Source: Hyphomicrobiales bacterium (GTDB lineage Bacteria > Pseudomonadota > Alphaproteobacteria > Rhizobiales > Rhizobiaceae). Taken from it: DNA of 64,000 nt. Location of the stretch: contig JAJFHU010000015.1 of assembly GCA_021775455.1 (NCBI GenBank), positions 186,001 to 250,000 of the forward strand, in the 5' to 3' direction. Below, one piece after another: positions 34,447-43,370 of this stretch (within the stretch, counting starts at the first letter, position 1; the number at the start of each line of letters is the position of its first letter). The translations under genes were made by a program, and so were the position numbers. The notes under the pieces were generated by a model that did not search any database, had not been told where the DNA came from, and saw nothing but the letters and a program-made list of their open reading frames with translations.

Positions 34447-35442
34447 ATGGAGAAAAAATTCAGGGTAGTGGTGTTGGGGGGCGGGGCTTTTGGCTCTGCC
34501 TTGGCTTGTGTTGCTGCACGCGCTGGTCATGAGACGCGTCTTTGGGCACGATCGCAAAACACTGTTGACGAGATCAACCTCAACCGAACCAACAGTGCTT
34601 ATCTTGGACCTGTAGACCTTGCGGAGGGAATAACTGCTGGATCCGATCTTTCCAGTGTAATGGAAGGTGCGAAATTGGTTTTGATCGCAGTTCCGGCACA
34701 GCAGGTTGGTAGTCTTGTCAATGACATTTCATCTTCACAATTGGGCCAAGCGGTATTGGTAACCTGCGCCAAGGGAATTGATCGTAATACTGGTTTGCTT
34801 CCATCGCAACTATTACATGATGCTTATCCAGATTTGCCAATCGGTGTGTTGTCCGGTCCAAGCTTTGCGATTGACATGATACGAAGCATGCCTACCGCTG
34901 TCACGGTTGCCGCCAACGACATCAGTTTGGCCGAGCAATTGTCGCAGTCGCTCTCAGAAGGAAAATTCCGCTGTTACGCGAGTGATGATCCGCTGGGTGT
35001 CGAACTTGGTGGTGCCTTGAAAAATGTATTGGCACTTGCAGTTGGTGCTGCGCGGGGCATGGGATTGGGAGCAAGTGCGGAGGCAGCATTGATCGCTCGC
35101 GGCTTTGCTGAAATTCGCAGGCTATCTGTAAAACTTGGCGCTAAACGTGAAACCCTTGTGGGGTTATCCGGGCTTGGTGACCTTGTACTGACGTGCTCAA
35201 GCACCCAGTCGCGAAATTTTACTTATGGTATGGCGTTGGGGCGGAATGACCCCCGAGATCATTTGCCCTTGGCGGAGGGCGCTTACACCGCATCGATTGC
35301 GCAGCAAATTGCTGCACGCGAAAGCGTCGATGCGCCGTTGATTGATGCAGTGGTGGCTGTACTTGAGGGAAATATCACCGCAAGTGAGGCAGTCACGCAA
35401 TTGTTGATGAGGCCCTTGAAGCGCGAAGAACAACAGAATTAA
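34447..35442 (+). CDS. gpsA: Glycerol-3-phosphate dehydrogenase [NAD(P)+]
   Basis: Reduces dihydroxyacetone phosphate to sn-glycerol 3-phosphate for phospholipids. 331 residues. NAD motif VLGGGAFGSALACV, then LIAVPAQQV, VTCAKGIDRNTGLL, VLSGPSFA, catalytic Lys in LGGALKNVLALAVGAARGMGLG, RGFAEIRRL and GLSGLGDLVLTC. Part of the tsaD-gpsA-EVE row on the plus strand. Confidence 0.96.
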   Translation: MEKKFRVVVLGGGAFGSALACVAARAGHETRLWARSQNTVDEINLNRTNSAYLGPVDLAEGITAGSDLSSVMEGAKLVLIAVPAQQVGSLVNDISSSQLGQAVLVTCAKGIDRNTGLLPSQLLHDAYPDLPIGVLSGPSFAIDMIRSMPTAVTVAANDISLAEQLSQSLSEGKFRCYASDDPLGVELGGALKNVLALAVGAARGMGLGASAEAALIARGFAEIRRLSVKLGAKRETLVGLSGLGDLVLTCSSTQSRNFTYGMALGRNDPRDHLPLAEGAYTASIAQQIAARESVDAPLIDAVVAVLEGNITASEAVTQLLMRPLKREEQQN

Positions 35443-35459
35443 TAACCTGGAGAGACTGA

Positions 35460-35897
35460 ATGAAATACTGGTTGTTTAAGTCCGAACCGTTCAAATGGTC
35501 CTGGGAACAACAAAAGGCGAAAGGGGATGTGGGTGAGGAATGGGACGGTATTCGAAACTATCAGGCACGCAACAATATGCGCGCGATGAAGATTGGAGAC
35601 CGCGGTTTTTTCTATCACTCCAACGAGGGGTTGGATGTTGTCGGCGTGATAGAAATCTGCGCCGAAAGTGCGCCTGATTCAACAACCGATGACGATCGCT
35701 GGGATTGCGTTCATGTGCGGGCGCTCTGTGATATACCAAATCCAGTGACATTGAAGGAAGTGAAAGCAAACCCAAAGCTTGCGGATATGGCGTTGGTGAC
35801 GTCCATGCGGTTGTCAGTTCAGCCGGTTACCAAAGACGAATGGATTGAGGTTTGTCGAATGGGTGGGCTTAATGGCAAAACACTGGAACCCCTTTAA
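35460..35897 (+). CDS. EVE domain protein
   Basis: 145 residues, whole protein is one EVE domain (PUA-like fold that binds modified bases in RNA or DNA): begins KYWLFKSEPFKWSWEQQ, with WDGIRNYQARNNMRAMKIGDRGFFYHSN and ADMALVTSMRLSVQPV. RBS GGAGAG precedes ATG 35460. Follows gpsA by 17 bp, a placement shared by many Rhizobiales, so likely one operon. Ligand unknown. Confidence 0.92.
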   Translation: MKYWLFKSEPFKWSWEQQKAKGDVGEEWDGIRNYQARNNMRAMKIGDRGFFYHSNEGLDVVGVIEICAESAPDSTTDDDRWDCVHVRALCDIPNPVTLKEVKANPKLADMALVTSMRLSVQPVTKDEWIEVCRMGGLNGKTLEPL

Positions 35898-35932
35898 AGC
35901 CTGATCAGGGATAAATTGACTATTGGCAGCAG

Positions 35933-37171
35933 ATGTCACTTGATCCTCCTGACGAGATTTATCAGTCTGTATCGATGGAATTGATTCTCGACAATCAGAC
36001 AGCGCGTCATCTTATCTTGCATCTTCAGGGATTGACGCGTCCACCGCATGTGAAACATTCACCCGGTGGACTCTACCAGTTGATCGAGGAATTGGGTTTT
36101 GTCCAAATGGATTCAATTCGCTGGATGGAACGGGCTCATCACATGATCCTGTTTGCCCGCAACCAGACTTATCGACCCAAGCATCTTGCACAATTGCATG
36201 AGAAGGAAGCGCTTCTTTTTGAGAACTGGACCCATGATGCTTCGCTCATTCCTTCCAGCTTCTATAAATACTGGAAGCACAAGTTTCGACGACATGAAGA
36301 GCGGTTGCAAAAGAAGTTCACCAACTGGCAAGGTGAGGGATTTGTCAAACACATGCCGGAATTGCTGGACCGAATTTCTGCTGATGGTCGCATCATGGCA
36401 CGCGATCTTGAAAAGCCGGAGCGGGACAGCCCGCAGGAAATGTGGCAATGGCATGATGGCAAGGCAGCACTTGAGTATCTGTGGCGGACCGGAAAGCTTG
36501 CTGTGCCCGCACGGAAGGGTTTTCAAAAGTGCTACGACCTGACAGAGCGGGTGATACCGGCGGATTGTCATGAGTGCGAATGCGATGAAGCAGTTTTCAT
36601 AGACTGGGCCTGCCGGTCAGCATTGGAACGGCTTGGATTTGGTTCTGCCAGTGACATAGCGAGATTTTGGGATCTGGTGTCCATAAAGGAAGTGCAGAAC
36701 TGGCTGGAAAAGCAGGGAGTAGATACCGTTTCGAGGATCAGTGTTCAACTGGTTGATAAATCTGCACCGAAAGGATTTTTTGCACGGCCGGATATCGCTG
36801 AAGTTGTTGATCGTCTACCAAAACTGCCGAAACGCATGCGCGCCTTGTCTCCATTCGACCCGGTGATCCGGGATCGCAAGCGCCTCAACTGGTTGTTTGG
36901 ATTTGACTATACAATTGAAATCTATGTGCCTCCGGAGAAACGCCAGTATGGCTATTATGTTTTCCCGCTCCTGGAGCGCGATCGGCTGATTGGGCGTGTG
37001 GATATGCAGGCCAGGCGAGCGGACAATTCCTTGATTGTGAACAAGGTATGGCTTGAACCAAAAGTACGTTGGTCACAGGCACGCGAAGACCGGTTTGTCG
37101 GGGAACTTGCCCGACAAACGCGGCTGTGTGGTGTTTCAAATATTGACTGGTCGCGCGAGCGGATTGCCTAA
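35933..37171 (+). CDS. YcaQ-like winged-helix DNA glycosylase family protein
   Basis: 412 residues from ATG 35933; ATG 35975 (MELILDNQTARHLIL) would match the family start better and gives 398. HTH_42 family: RHLILHLQGLTRPP, GFVQMDSIRWMERAHHMILFARN with the QxD-like catalytic region (Q and D in VQMDSI), FENWTHDASLIP, and C-terminal FDPVIRDRKRLNWLFGFDYTIEIYVPPEKRQYGYYVFPLL. E. coli YcaQ opens interstrand cross-links; that role here is by homology. Confidence 0.85.
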   Translation: MSLDPPDEIYQSVSMELILDNQTARHLILHLQGLTRPPHVKHSPGGLYQLIEELGFVQMDSIRWMERAHHMILFARNQTYRPKHLAQLHEKEALLFENWTHDASLIPSSFYKYWKHKFRRHEERLQKKFTNWQGEGFVKHMPELLDRISADGRIMARDLEKPERDSPQEMWQWHDGKAALEYLWRTGKLAVPARKGFQKCYDLTERVIPADCHECECDEAVFIDWACRSALERLGFGSASDIARFWDLVSIKEVQNWLEKQGVDTVSRISVQLVDKSAPKGFFARPDIAEVVDRLPKLPKRMRALSPFDPVIRDRKRLNWLFGFDYTIEIYVPPEKRQYGYYVFPLLERDRLIGRVDMQARRADNSLIVNKVWLEPKVRWSQAREDRFVGELARQTRLCGVSNIDWSRERIA

Positions 37172-37221
37172 AAGATTGCATCGGGTTAGATTCCTTAGGG
37201 GTGCTAAAGAGGAGTGGATCA

Positions 37222-37626
37222 ATGGAATTTGCCGGAATGAATTATCTTGCCATCCTGCTTGCTGCCATTGCAGCAATGCCGGTAGGCGCGATCTGGTACG
37301 GAACGTTAGCGAAACCGTGGATGGCAGCGGCCGGTCTCACAGAAGAAGATGCTAAAAAGCTAAATCCGGTTGTTTATCTGGTCGCTGCGATTTGTCATCT
37401 GATCATCGCGTTTTTCCTGGCCGGAGTTATTGGCCATCTTGGAACCACTTCCTTGTGGGGTGGGGTAGTAACCGCATTTTTCTGCTGGCTCGGATTTGTT
37501 GTTCCAACCATGTGCGTCAATCACCGTTTTCAGTTTAGCGGCTGGAACCTGACTGCAATTGATGGTGGGCATTGGTTGGCGACATTTGCGTTGCAAGGTG
37601 CGATTATTGGCTGGTTCGGGATTTGA
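37222..37626 (+). CDS. DUF1761 membrane protein
   Basis: 134 residues with four hydrophobic segments (YLAILLAAIAAMPVGAIWYG; VYLVAAICHLIIAFFLAGVIG; WGGVVTAFFCWLGFVVPTM; ATFALQGAIIGWFG). The pattern GAIWYG near the start, the KPWM segment and VNHRFQFSGW match DUF1761. ATG 37222 has AGGAG 12 bases before; the GTG at 37201 is less likely. Function unknown. It stands alone before the exported-protein operon. Confidence 0.78.
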   Translation: MEFAGMNYLAILLAAIAAMPVGAIWYGTLAKPWMAAAGLTEEDAKKLNPVVYLVAAICHLIIAFFLAGVIGHLGTTSLWGGVVTAFFCWLGFVVPTMCVNHRFQFSGWNLTAIDGGHWLATFALQGAIIGWFGI

Positions 37627-37785
37627 GATAGACTTGTCTTATTAGTTGGCTGACACATTCGTAAATTACCGATCAACTCAACTCAACGAGTTGTGAAGTC
37701 CATTGAGCGTGCGGCTCTTGCTTTTAACCTCTCATCTGCAATGCTCCTCGTTAATCAAACTATCGACTGACTTGGAAGGGCAAGC

Positions 37786-38256
37786 ATGAAACCACATCGA
37801 AAATTTGCAATTGCGATGTTCTTGGCTGCACCATCGTTTGGGCCTGGAACAGTCGCTGCTGCCCCAACTGCCGAAACTATCGAAATCGAGGGTGAAGTCA
37901 TAGACACCTGGTGCTACTTGTCCGGTGTCATGGGTGGCCCGGAATCAGTCACTGGAACTGCCCATCACACCTGTGCGCTTTGGTGCGCGGCGGGAGGAAT
38001 TCCTGTTGGAGTGCTGGCGGAGGATGGCACCATCTACATGGTACTCAAACTGGCCGGTGAAGATCCGCTTGCGCAGACTGACACGATCATGGAAATCCAG
38101 AGTGACCAGATTACCGCCAAGGGTATGCATTATGTCCGGGATGGTGTGAACTATTTGGTGGTTGAACAAGTCGTAGCCAATGACGGCATTACCAACCGCA
38201 ATCACAATGATTTTGGCGTAGTTCCTGACTTTGCCATTCCCAAGAAGAAAAACTGA
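37786..38256 (+). CDS. Exported Cys-containing protein, first of a SCO1-linked pair
   Basis: 156 residues. Signal peptide (residues about 1-26, ends AAA) then a single domain starting IEIEGEVIDTWCYLSG; Cys residues in DTWCYLSG and HHTCALWCAAGG, His in HH just before, then GVLAEDGTIYMVLKLAG. The GEVIDxxCxLSG and EDGxxYxVLK blocks recur in the next gene (38267), so the two are paralogues. An OB-fold-like beta barrel with metal- or heme-type Cys/His ligands is plausible but not proven. First gene of a three-gene operon ending in SCO1/SenC. Function unknown. Confidence 0.75.
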   Translation: MKPHRKFAIAMFLAAPSFGPGTVAAAPTAETIEIEGEVIDTWCYLSGVMGGPESVTGTAHHTCALWCAAGGIPVGVLAEDGTIYMVLKLAGEDPLAQTDTIMEIQSDQITAKGMHYVRDGVNYLVVEQVVANDGITNRNHNDFGVVPDFAIPKKKN

Positions 38257-38266
38257 GGAGGGCAAG

Positions 38267-38851
38267 ATGAAATCATCTTTGAAAACCCTCATTATCGCCG
38301 GAATAGTTTCCAGTTTCTTCTCGCCCTTTGCAAATGCAACCGATTTTTCCGAGGGCAGCAAGGCCAAAAAGTGGGGCCTCACGGCGGAAGAAAAAGCATT
38401 GTTCTCCGGGAAGGTTGTCGATGTTCTTTGTGAATTGAGCGGCGACTGTCCAGATAATTGCGGCGATGGCCTCAGGCATTTGGGTATCGTTCGCGATGCC
38501 GATGGCAAATTGATATCCGTACTCAAAAACAGTCAGGCGGCGTTCAATGGAGTAACGGATGACCTTCTTCCCTACTGCAACAAGCAGGTTGACGTAGACG
38601 GGGTTTTGATTGGTAACGAGGAAGAGCTCAATGCCAAGTTCTTTATGGTTCAGCGCATCCGCCAGGATGGTCGCCCAAAATGGAACAAAACCAGGGAATG
38701 GACCAAGGCCTGGAAGAAGCGTAATCCGGATTCAGTCGGCAAGGGGCCTTGGTTTCGCCGTGACAAACGGATTGCCAAACAGATAGAGCTGGAGGGGTAT
38801 CTGGGTCTTGGCAAGGTTGAAGACGAAAAGTATATCGCGGAAAACCAGTAA
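38267..38851 (+). CDS. Exported Cys-containing protein, second of a SCO1-linked pair
   Basis: 194 residues from ATG 38267, with GAGGAGGG ahead. Signal peptide ends FANA about residue 24. The core SGKVVDVLCELSGDCPDNCG then RDADGKLISVLKNSQ aligns with GEVIDTWCYLSG ... EDGTIYMVLK in the preceding gene; the cysteine spacing differs (C-x5-C-x3-C) and another Cys follows in LLPYCNKQVDVDGVLIG. C-terminal half is basic and Trp-rich (WNKTREWTKAWKKRNPDS). Its stop overlaps the SCO1 start (TAATG), so coupled translation is likely. No known function. Confidence 0.75.
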   Translation: MKSSLKTLIIAGIVSSFFSPFANATDFSEGSKAKKWGLTAEEKALFSGKVVDVLCELSGDCPDNCGDGLRHLGIVRDADGKLISVLKNSQAAFNGVTDDLLPYCNKQVDVDGVLIGNEEELNAKFFMVQRIRQDGRPKWNKTREWTKAWKKRNPDSVGKGPWFRRDKRIAKQIELEGYLGLGKVEDEKYIAENQ

Positions 38852-39501
38852 TGGTCTTTTCCCTGTGCCGCAACCCCATCGCGCTATCTGCATGTGTTGC
38901 CCTGCTGTTTACCAGCTTGCCTGGGTATTGTCATGATGGGGTGATGCACAAGACACTGGAAGACGCAGATGCGCATGTTGCCACCACAGTCAATACGGTT
39001 GGATTTCCTGATATCAAGGGCGATGATTTCAACCTGATTGACCAGAATGGCTCTGAAAGAACCTCGCGTGATCCAGGCGGTAATTACCAATTAGTTTTTT
39101 TCGGGTATGCAAGTTGCAAGGCAATTTGCGATGTAGCGCTTCCACGAATGGCAGAAGCGGTGAATTTGCTTGAAGTTAAAAATGTAATGGTAACGCCAGT
39201 GTTGATTACCGTCGATCCGGAACGCGATACGATTGAAACCTTGCGAGATCGGGCGGCTGAAATTCATCCCCGACTGATTGGGTTGACCGGGAGCAATTCT
39301 GCACTTCAACAAGCATACAAGGCTTTTCAGATCGAAAAATCGCTGGTTTACGAAAACCCCGATGAAGGGCCAATCTATGCGCATGGTTCTTTCATTTATC
39401 TGCTTGATCCCGAGGGCAAGTTCAAGACCTTGTTTCCACCAATCTTGGGTTCAGAGCGGATAGCGGAAGTTACAACTGATTATGTGGAAGCGAAGAAGTA
39501 G
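38851..39501 (+). CDS. SCO1/SenC-type periplasmic copper/thiol protein
   Basis: 216 residues. Signal peptide followed by a thioredoxin-like fold with the SCO metal site CKAIC (spacing C-x3-C) in GYASCKAICDVALPRMAEA, the TVDPERDTIETLRDRA block, and the distal His in YAHGSFIYLLDPEGKF. SCO proteins deliver copper to cytochrome c oxidase CuA or act as disulfide reductants. Here it is translationally coupled to two exported Cys proteins rather than to oxidase genes, so its partner may be one of these. ATG 38851 overlaps the preceding stop. Confidence 0.9.
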   Translation: MVFSLCRNPIALSACVALLFTSLPGYCHDGVMHKTLEDADAHVATTVNTVGFPDIKGDDFNLIDQNGSERTSRDPGGNYQLVFFGYASCKAICDVALPRMAEAVNLLEVKNVMVTPVLITVDPERDTIETLRDRAAEIHPRLIGLTGSNSALQQAYKAFQIEKSLVYENPDEGPIYAHGSFIYLLDPEGKFKTLFPPILGSERIAEVTTDYVEAKK

Positions 39502-39534
39502 GTAGCGAGTTTGCATGCCAGAATGCAACTCGAA

Positions 39535-39981
39535 TCAGACCGGGATACTGTAGAACACAAAATTCGTTTTAGGCTCGTAGGTATCGTACAATTGGCGACC
39601 TGCATAATTGAAATCCTGGGTTAGCCAGTCGACGGATTGCAAGTCATTGTCTTTTGCAAAAGAGCGGACATGGTCGATTAATTTCCGACCAACGCCTTTT
39701 CCCCGAACCGATGGATCCACGTATAGATCCGCCATATAGCAGCTTTTTCCTGCACACATTGAATTGTACCACATCTGATAATGGACGAAGCCAACAATTT
39801 GCGTATCACCATCAATAGCCACTTCGCACCAAAACTCCTGCACCGGATCAAATACCCAATCCCAGACGGATTGAAAGCCATCTTTGGGTGATTGGATCTC
39901 ATAGAAATCAAAATACTTCTGGAAAAGGTCCTGCCAGCGTCCGTAATCTGCGTTATCGAGTTTTCTCGTTGTAATAGTCAA
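39535..39981 (-). CDS. GNAT-family N-acetyltransferase
   Basis: 148 residues. Acetyl-CoA-binding motif VRGKGVGRKLIDHV (Q/RxxGxG/A type), preceded by CYMADLYVDPS and followed by NYAGRQLYDTY. Acceptor substrate cannot be read from the sequence. Minus strand, convergent with the SCO1 gene and followed upstream by the SDR gene region on the same strand. Confidence 0.88.
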   Translation of the reverse strand: MTITTRKLDNADYGRWQDLFQKYFDFYEIQSPKDGFQSVWDWVFDPVQEFWCEVAIDGDTQIVGFVHYQMWYNSMCAGKSCYMADLYVDPSVRGKGVGRKLIDHVRSFAKDNDLQSVDWLTQDFNYAGRQLYDTYEPKTNFVFYSIPV

Positions 39982-40022
39982 AGGATCCCCCCTGTTTTTG
40001 CAGTCTTAGAATTTTTACCAGA

Positions 40023-40781
40023 TTACGGTGCGATTGCACCCGCGACAGTTAATATCGTACCTGACACGAATCCGGCCTTCTCAGATGCTAACCAAACTGC
40101 TGCCTCAGCAATGTCGGATGGCACAGCAATCCGCCCCAGTGGAGTTGCGGAGGCAACCATTGCTGGGCGATCCGGATTGCCTTCACGGGAATGCATTTCG
40201 GTTGCGGTGGTTCCAACCCGAATTCCACAGACGCGAATTCCGAATTTTCCGAGTTCCTTGCCGGCGCCAATTGTCAGGGTTTCAACTGCTCCCTTACTGG
40301 CTGCATAATGAACATACTCACCTGGTGATCCCAGTGAAGCAGCTACCGATGACATGTTCACGATCACTCCGCCTGGCCCACCGCTTTGCGTGGACATGCG
40401 GGGAATTGCCTCCTGAATGCAATAGATGGCGCCGAACAGATTGGTGGCAAACACAGATTGCAGTGCTTCTTCTGTCACACAGGACAATGTTGCAGTGCCG
40501 CCAATAATTCCGGCGTTGTTTACAAGGCAGGACAATCGCCCCAACTCCCTGTCACATGTAGTGAACAATCGGCGTGTGGATTCCCGGTTGGATATATCTG
40601 CCTGCACCGCGACGGCTTTTGCGCCAATTGCAATACAGACAGCTACAGTTTCCTCAGCACCAGTTTTATCCTTATTGTAATTGACGCAGATATTGTAGCC
40701 TGATTGCGCAAACTGCTGCGCAACTTCGCGTCCTATTCCCTTGCTGGCACCGGTTACTAGTACAATTGGGCAGCTGTGCAT
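40023..40781 (-). CDS. Short-chain dehydrogenase/reductase
   Basis: 252 residues, classical SDR. Cofactor motif VTGASKGIGREVA, NNAG, catalytic Ser in NMSSVAASLGSPGEYVHYAASKGAV with Tyr/Lys YxxxK, and the closing LASEKAGFVSGTILTVAGA. Substrate unknown; the first-strand sequence (NYNKDKTGA) looks like an NADP(H) preference, which is only an inference. Not part of the PHA cluster. Confidence 0.9.
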   Translation of the reverse strand: MHSCPIVLVTGASKGIGREVAQQFAQSGYNICVNYNKDKTGAEETVAVCIAIGAKAVAVQADISNRESTRRLFTTCDRELGRLSCLVNNAGIIGGTATLSCVTEEALQSVFATNLFGAIYCIQEAIPRMSTQSGGPGGVIVNMSSVAASLGSPGEYVHYAASKGAVETLTIGAGKELGKFGIRVCGIRVGTTATEMHSREGNPDRPAMVASATPLGRIAVPSDIAEAAVWLASEKAGFVSGTILTVAGAIAP

Positions 40782-40969
40782 GTCTGGTTCATTCCCAATG
40801 TTTTAGGGTTCCAATCCGGTTCAACACCTTATCGTAATCGTTAAAAGCTCGCAATTTTCTCACTTTTTTGCAGCGTGTGCCGGATTGCACAGCGATACTT
40901 GTACGGTACGGGTAGGTTGGAAACATGGAAAGGGCGAGACACCCTTCAAACCCCGGAAGGAACAGACAA

Positions 40970-41290
40970 ATGACCACATCTACTTTCAAGAATAACGCAA
41001 TCGCAACCGTCGCTGCTTTTTCATTGGCAGGATTTGTGGCAGCCGCGTCTGCAACTCCCGCAGAGGCTGGCAACAAAGGTTGGAAAATCTTGGGTGGCGC
41101 GATTGTTGCGGGTGTCGTACTGCATCACCTTGCCAATAATCACAAGAACAATCACAATTCAGGCTATTCTCAGTGGGATGCTCATGTGGACTGGTGCTAC
41201 GATAATCGCCCTCGCTATCGTGAATCTGACAATACATTCCGTTATACCGGCCAAGTCCGCCATGAATGTTTTTCACCTTACTCTGGTTGA
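40970..41290 (+). CDS. Exported BA14K-like protein
   Basis: 106 residues from ATG 40970 (GGAAGGAACAG upstream). Signal peptide ends about ATPAEAG; the last 45 residues include WDAHVDWCYDNRPRYRESDN and the Cys near the end (HECFSPYSG), the Brucella BA14K immunogenic-protein pattern. A His/Asn-rich linker (HHLANNHKNNHNSG) may bind metal, an inference. Followed by a clear terminator. Surface or periplasmic role unknown. Confidence 0.7.
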   Translation: MTTSTFKNNAIATVAAFSLAGFVAAASATPAEAGNKGWKILGGAIVAGVVLHHLANNHKNNHNSGYSQWDAHVDWCYDNRPRYRESDNTFRYTGQVRHECFSPYSG

Positions 41291-41312
41291 TACTGAAAAA
41301 TAGTGGCTTAAG

Positions 41313-41336
41313 ACCCCCACCTTGAGTGGGGGTTTT
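41313..41336 (+). terminator. Rho-independent terminator after the BA14K-like gene
   Basis: ACCCCCAC (41313-41320) pairs perfectly with GTGGGGGT (41326-41333) around a 5-base loop and is followed by TTT. It lies 23 bp after the stop and also faces the convergent Crp/Fnr gene. Confidence 0.85.
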
Positions 41337-41357
41337 GCGTTATGTGCCTAAACCAGA

Positions 41358-42041
41358 TCATTCTTCCCACGCGTCAGAAATCCGTCTTTGCAGTTCGCCA
41401 ACGTTTACTATCACTAGTGCGCCCCTGGTCTTTTCAAATATTCCCTCCTTTGACAGGGAATTGAGTTCGCGGGAAACAACCTCGCGTCGGGTGCCAATAC
41501 GCTCCGCCAGTTCTTTCTGGGTCGGCGGTGGGCTAATACTGCGTTGCGAAGGATTCCCCGGACGGGGTTTGGATAATCTGAGCAATTCAGTATAGAGGCG
41601 ATGTTTTGCCTGTAAAAATGATTGCTCGGCGAGGCGCTGGTTGAGGGTGCGAATTCGGCCGCTTAAAAGCCGCATGACCTTCATGTTTACCTCGTTTGAA
41701 GTTCGCAATATGTCGAGGAAAATCTTCTGAGGAACAATACAAATTCGCGTCTTTGTCAGTGTTGTGACGTTGGCACTTCTCATTTCGTCATCAATTGCCG
41801 CCAACTCACCAAAATAGTCACCTGGTTCCATTTCGCAAAGGATGACTTCTTTCCCCACCGCAAACCGGTTGATTATGCGAACAATGCCGGAAACCACAAA
41901 ACGGACTTCGGTTGTCTCTTCATCAATGTCGATTACGAGCTCATGCGCTTCATAATCTTTCCAAAGACAACTTCGACCGTAGCGCAATCCGTCTTCATTA
42001 CTCAACGACGAGAATAGGGGTATTGTGTTCAAATTTTCCAT
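41358..42041 (-). CDS. Crp/Fnr-family transcriptional regulator
   Basis: 227 residues from ATG 42041 (MENLNTIPLFSSL). N-terminal cyclic-nucleotide-binding beta barrel with GDYFGELAAIDDEMRSANV, close to the CRP phosphate cassette pattern (FGExA...RSA), and a C-terminal winged helix PTQKELAERIGTRREVVSRELNSL. It lacks the FNR iron-sulfur cysteine cluster, so an oxygen sensor of FNR type is unlikely. A GTG at 42053 would add four residues. Ligand and targets unknown. Confidence 0.88.
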   Translation of the reverse strand: MENLNTIPLFSSLSNEDGLRYGRSCLWKDYEAHELVIDIDEETTEVRFVVSGIVRIINRFAVGKEVILCEMEPGDYFGELAAIDDEMRSANVTTLTKTRICIVPQKIFLDILRTSNEVNMKVMRLLSGRIRTLNQRLAEQSFLQAKHRLYTELLRLSKPRPGNPSQRSISPPPTQKELAERIGTRREVVSRELNSLSKEGIFEKTRGALVIVNVGELQRRISDAWEE

Positions 42042-42053
42042 TTGGGAGCCCAC

Positions 42054-42632
42054 TTCATGATCAAAACATCCTTTCCCGTTAAAACATTTTTCATGTTCCT
42101 GCGGACCAGGATAATTTAATGATTGCCCAATTATCCATCGAACTCAAGCGAGCAGACATATATATATATGGGATTTTGCTGTGCCGAGTATGATCAACGG
42201 TCAATTATCCCAAAAAGACTAGTGTTTCACTGGTGAATTGTTGTCTTTTTGTCCCGTAGTCAGCCGTAGTGATGTTAATCCAGCTTAGGCCCAACCAAGC
42301 AAAGCTCTCCTGTAGATCAGGGTAAAAACGGTAAAGAGGTTGAAAAATAGACATTTTTATGTTATCTACTTACGTAGATCGGGCGGATTGCGTCCGGCGT
42401 TAAATTCGCAACTCGAACAAGAGCTCTCCAACGTTTTGATTTTATAATTGCAAGTCTGGAAAATTTTGTAAGATTTCGGGCTGTTGTGCAAGTTTTTGTG
42501 GCACGAAGTGTTTAAAACGTTTGAAAACTTTGTAGAAAATCCGCGTGTTATGGAAGTAATACCGGGTGAGTTTGGACTTGCGGGAAAATCCGGGTTTTCC
42601 GGGGAACAGGCATCAGGGAGTACCAAAGCACC
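42054..42632. other. Gene-free AT-rich stretch before carD
   Basis: About 580 bases between the divergent Crp/Fnr and CarD genes. I see no convincing coding frame or RNA gene. It contains a TATATATATAT run near 42160 and should carry the promoters of both genes. The RBS of carD (CAGGGAG) lies at about 42614. Confidence 0.5.
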
Positions 42633-43196
42633 ATGGCAGCCAGTAAAAAAACAGTTCAGCGGCAAGGCTTCAAAACCAATGAATTCATCGTATATCCAGC
42701 ACATGGTGTTGGGCAAATCGTTTCCATAGAAGAGCAGGAAGTTGCAGGCCACAAGCTTGAATTGTTTGTCATCAATTTTGCCCAGGACAAGTTGACCCTT
42801 CGCGTACCAGTTGCAAAAATTGAATCAGCCGGAATGCGTAAGTTGGCAACCGATCAACGTATTGAAAAATCACTGAGGACTGTTCAGGGACGGGCACGTA
42901 TCAAACGGACAATGTGGAGCAGGCGTGCTCAGGAATACGAAGCAAAAATCAATTCAGGTGATTTGGTATCAATCGCAGAAGTAGTCCGTGATTTATATCG
43001 TTCTGATCAACAGCCAGAGCAATCCTACTCCGAGCGGCAACTCTATGAAGCTGCCCTGGATCGCATGGCTCGCGAAATTTCTTCTGTAAACAAGATTTCC
43101 ACTACGGAGGCAGTGGTATTAATTGAAAAAAACTTGGCTAAGGGTCCACGTCGTGGTGTCAAGCCAGAAGATGCGGAACAAGAAGAAGCTGCCTGA
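42633..43196 (+). CDS. CarD-like transcriptional regulator
   Basis: 187 residues. The N-terminal RNA polymerase-interacting Tudor-like domain reads FIVYPAHGVGQIVSIEEQEVAGH, the conserved CarD/CdnL opening, followed by a helical C-terminal DNA-binding part with TMWSRRAQEYEAKINSGDL and LYEAALDRMAREIS. It stabilises open promoter complexes in other bacteria. RBS CAGGGAG sits 13 bp before ATG. Followed by a strong terminator. Confidence 0.93.
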   Translation: MAASKKTVQRQGFKTNEFIVYPAHGVGQIVSIEEQEVAGHKLELFVINFAQDKLTLRVPVAKIESAGMRKLATDQRIEKSLRTVQGRARIKRTMWSRRAQEYEAKINSGDLVSIAEVVRDLYRSDQQPEQSYSERQLYEAALDRMAREISSVNKISTTEAVVLIEKNLAKGPRRGVKPEDAEQEEAA

Positions 43197-43226
43197 TTTC
43201 AGTAGTTAAGCGTATTTGAGTTTGAT

Positions 43227-43251
43227 CCCGGGCCCTTGCGCCCGGGTTTTT
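43227..43251 (+). terminator. Rho-independent terminator after carD
   Basis: CCCGGGC (43227-43233) pairs with GCCCGGG (43240-43246), 6-base loop, then TTTTT. GC-rich stem with T-run, 30 bp after the carD stop. Confidence 0.92.
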
Positions 43252-43370
43252 GTTGCTTGATCAAGCGGCATTTTTTCAAAATCACGCGGCGATCACCGAT
43301 CTGTTTGAGGCATTTTATCGTAATAATCTTTAGTATGGTTATTGGGTTGGCTAGCTGAAAGGTGAAACAG

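Noticed and set aside
40028-40507. Plus-strand frame of 159 codons
   Set aside because: Antisense to the SDR gene with its clear active site.
42366-42752. Minus-strand frame before and into carD
   Set aside because: Overlaps the carD start and RBS, and composition is not protein-like.
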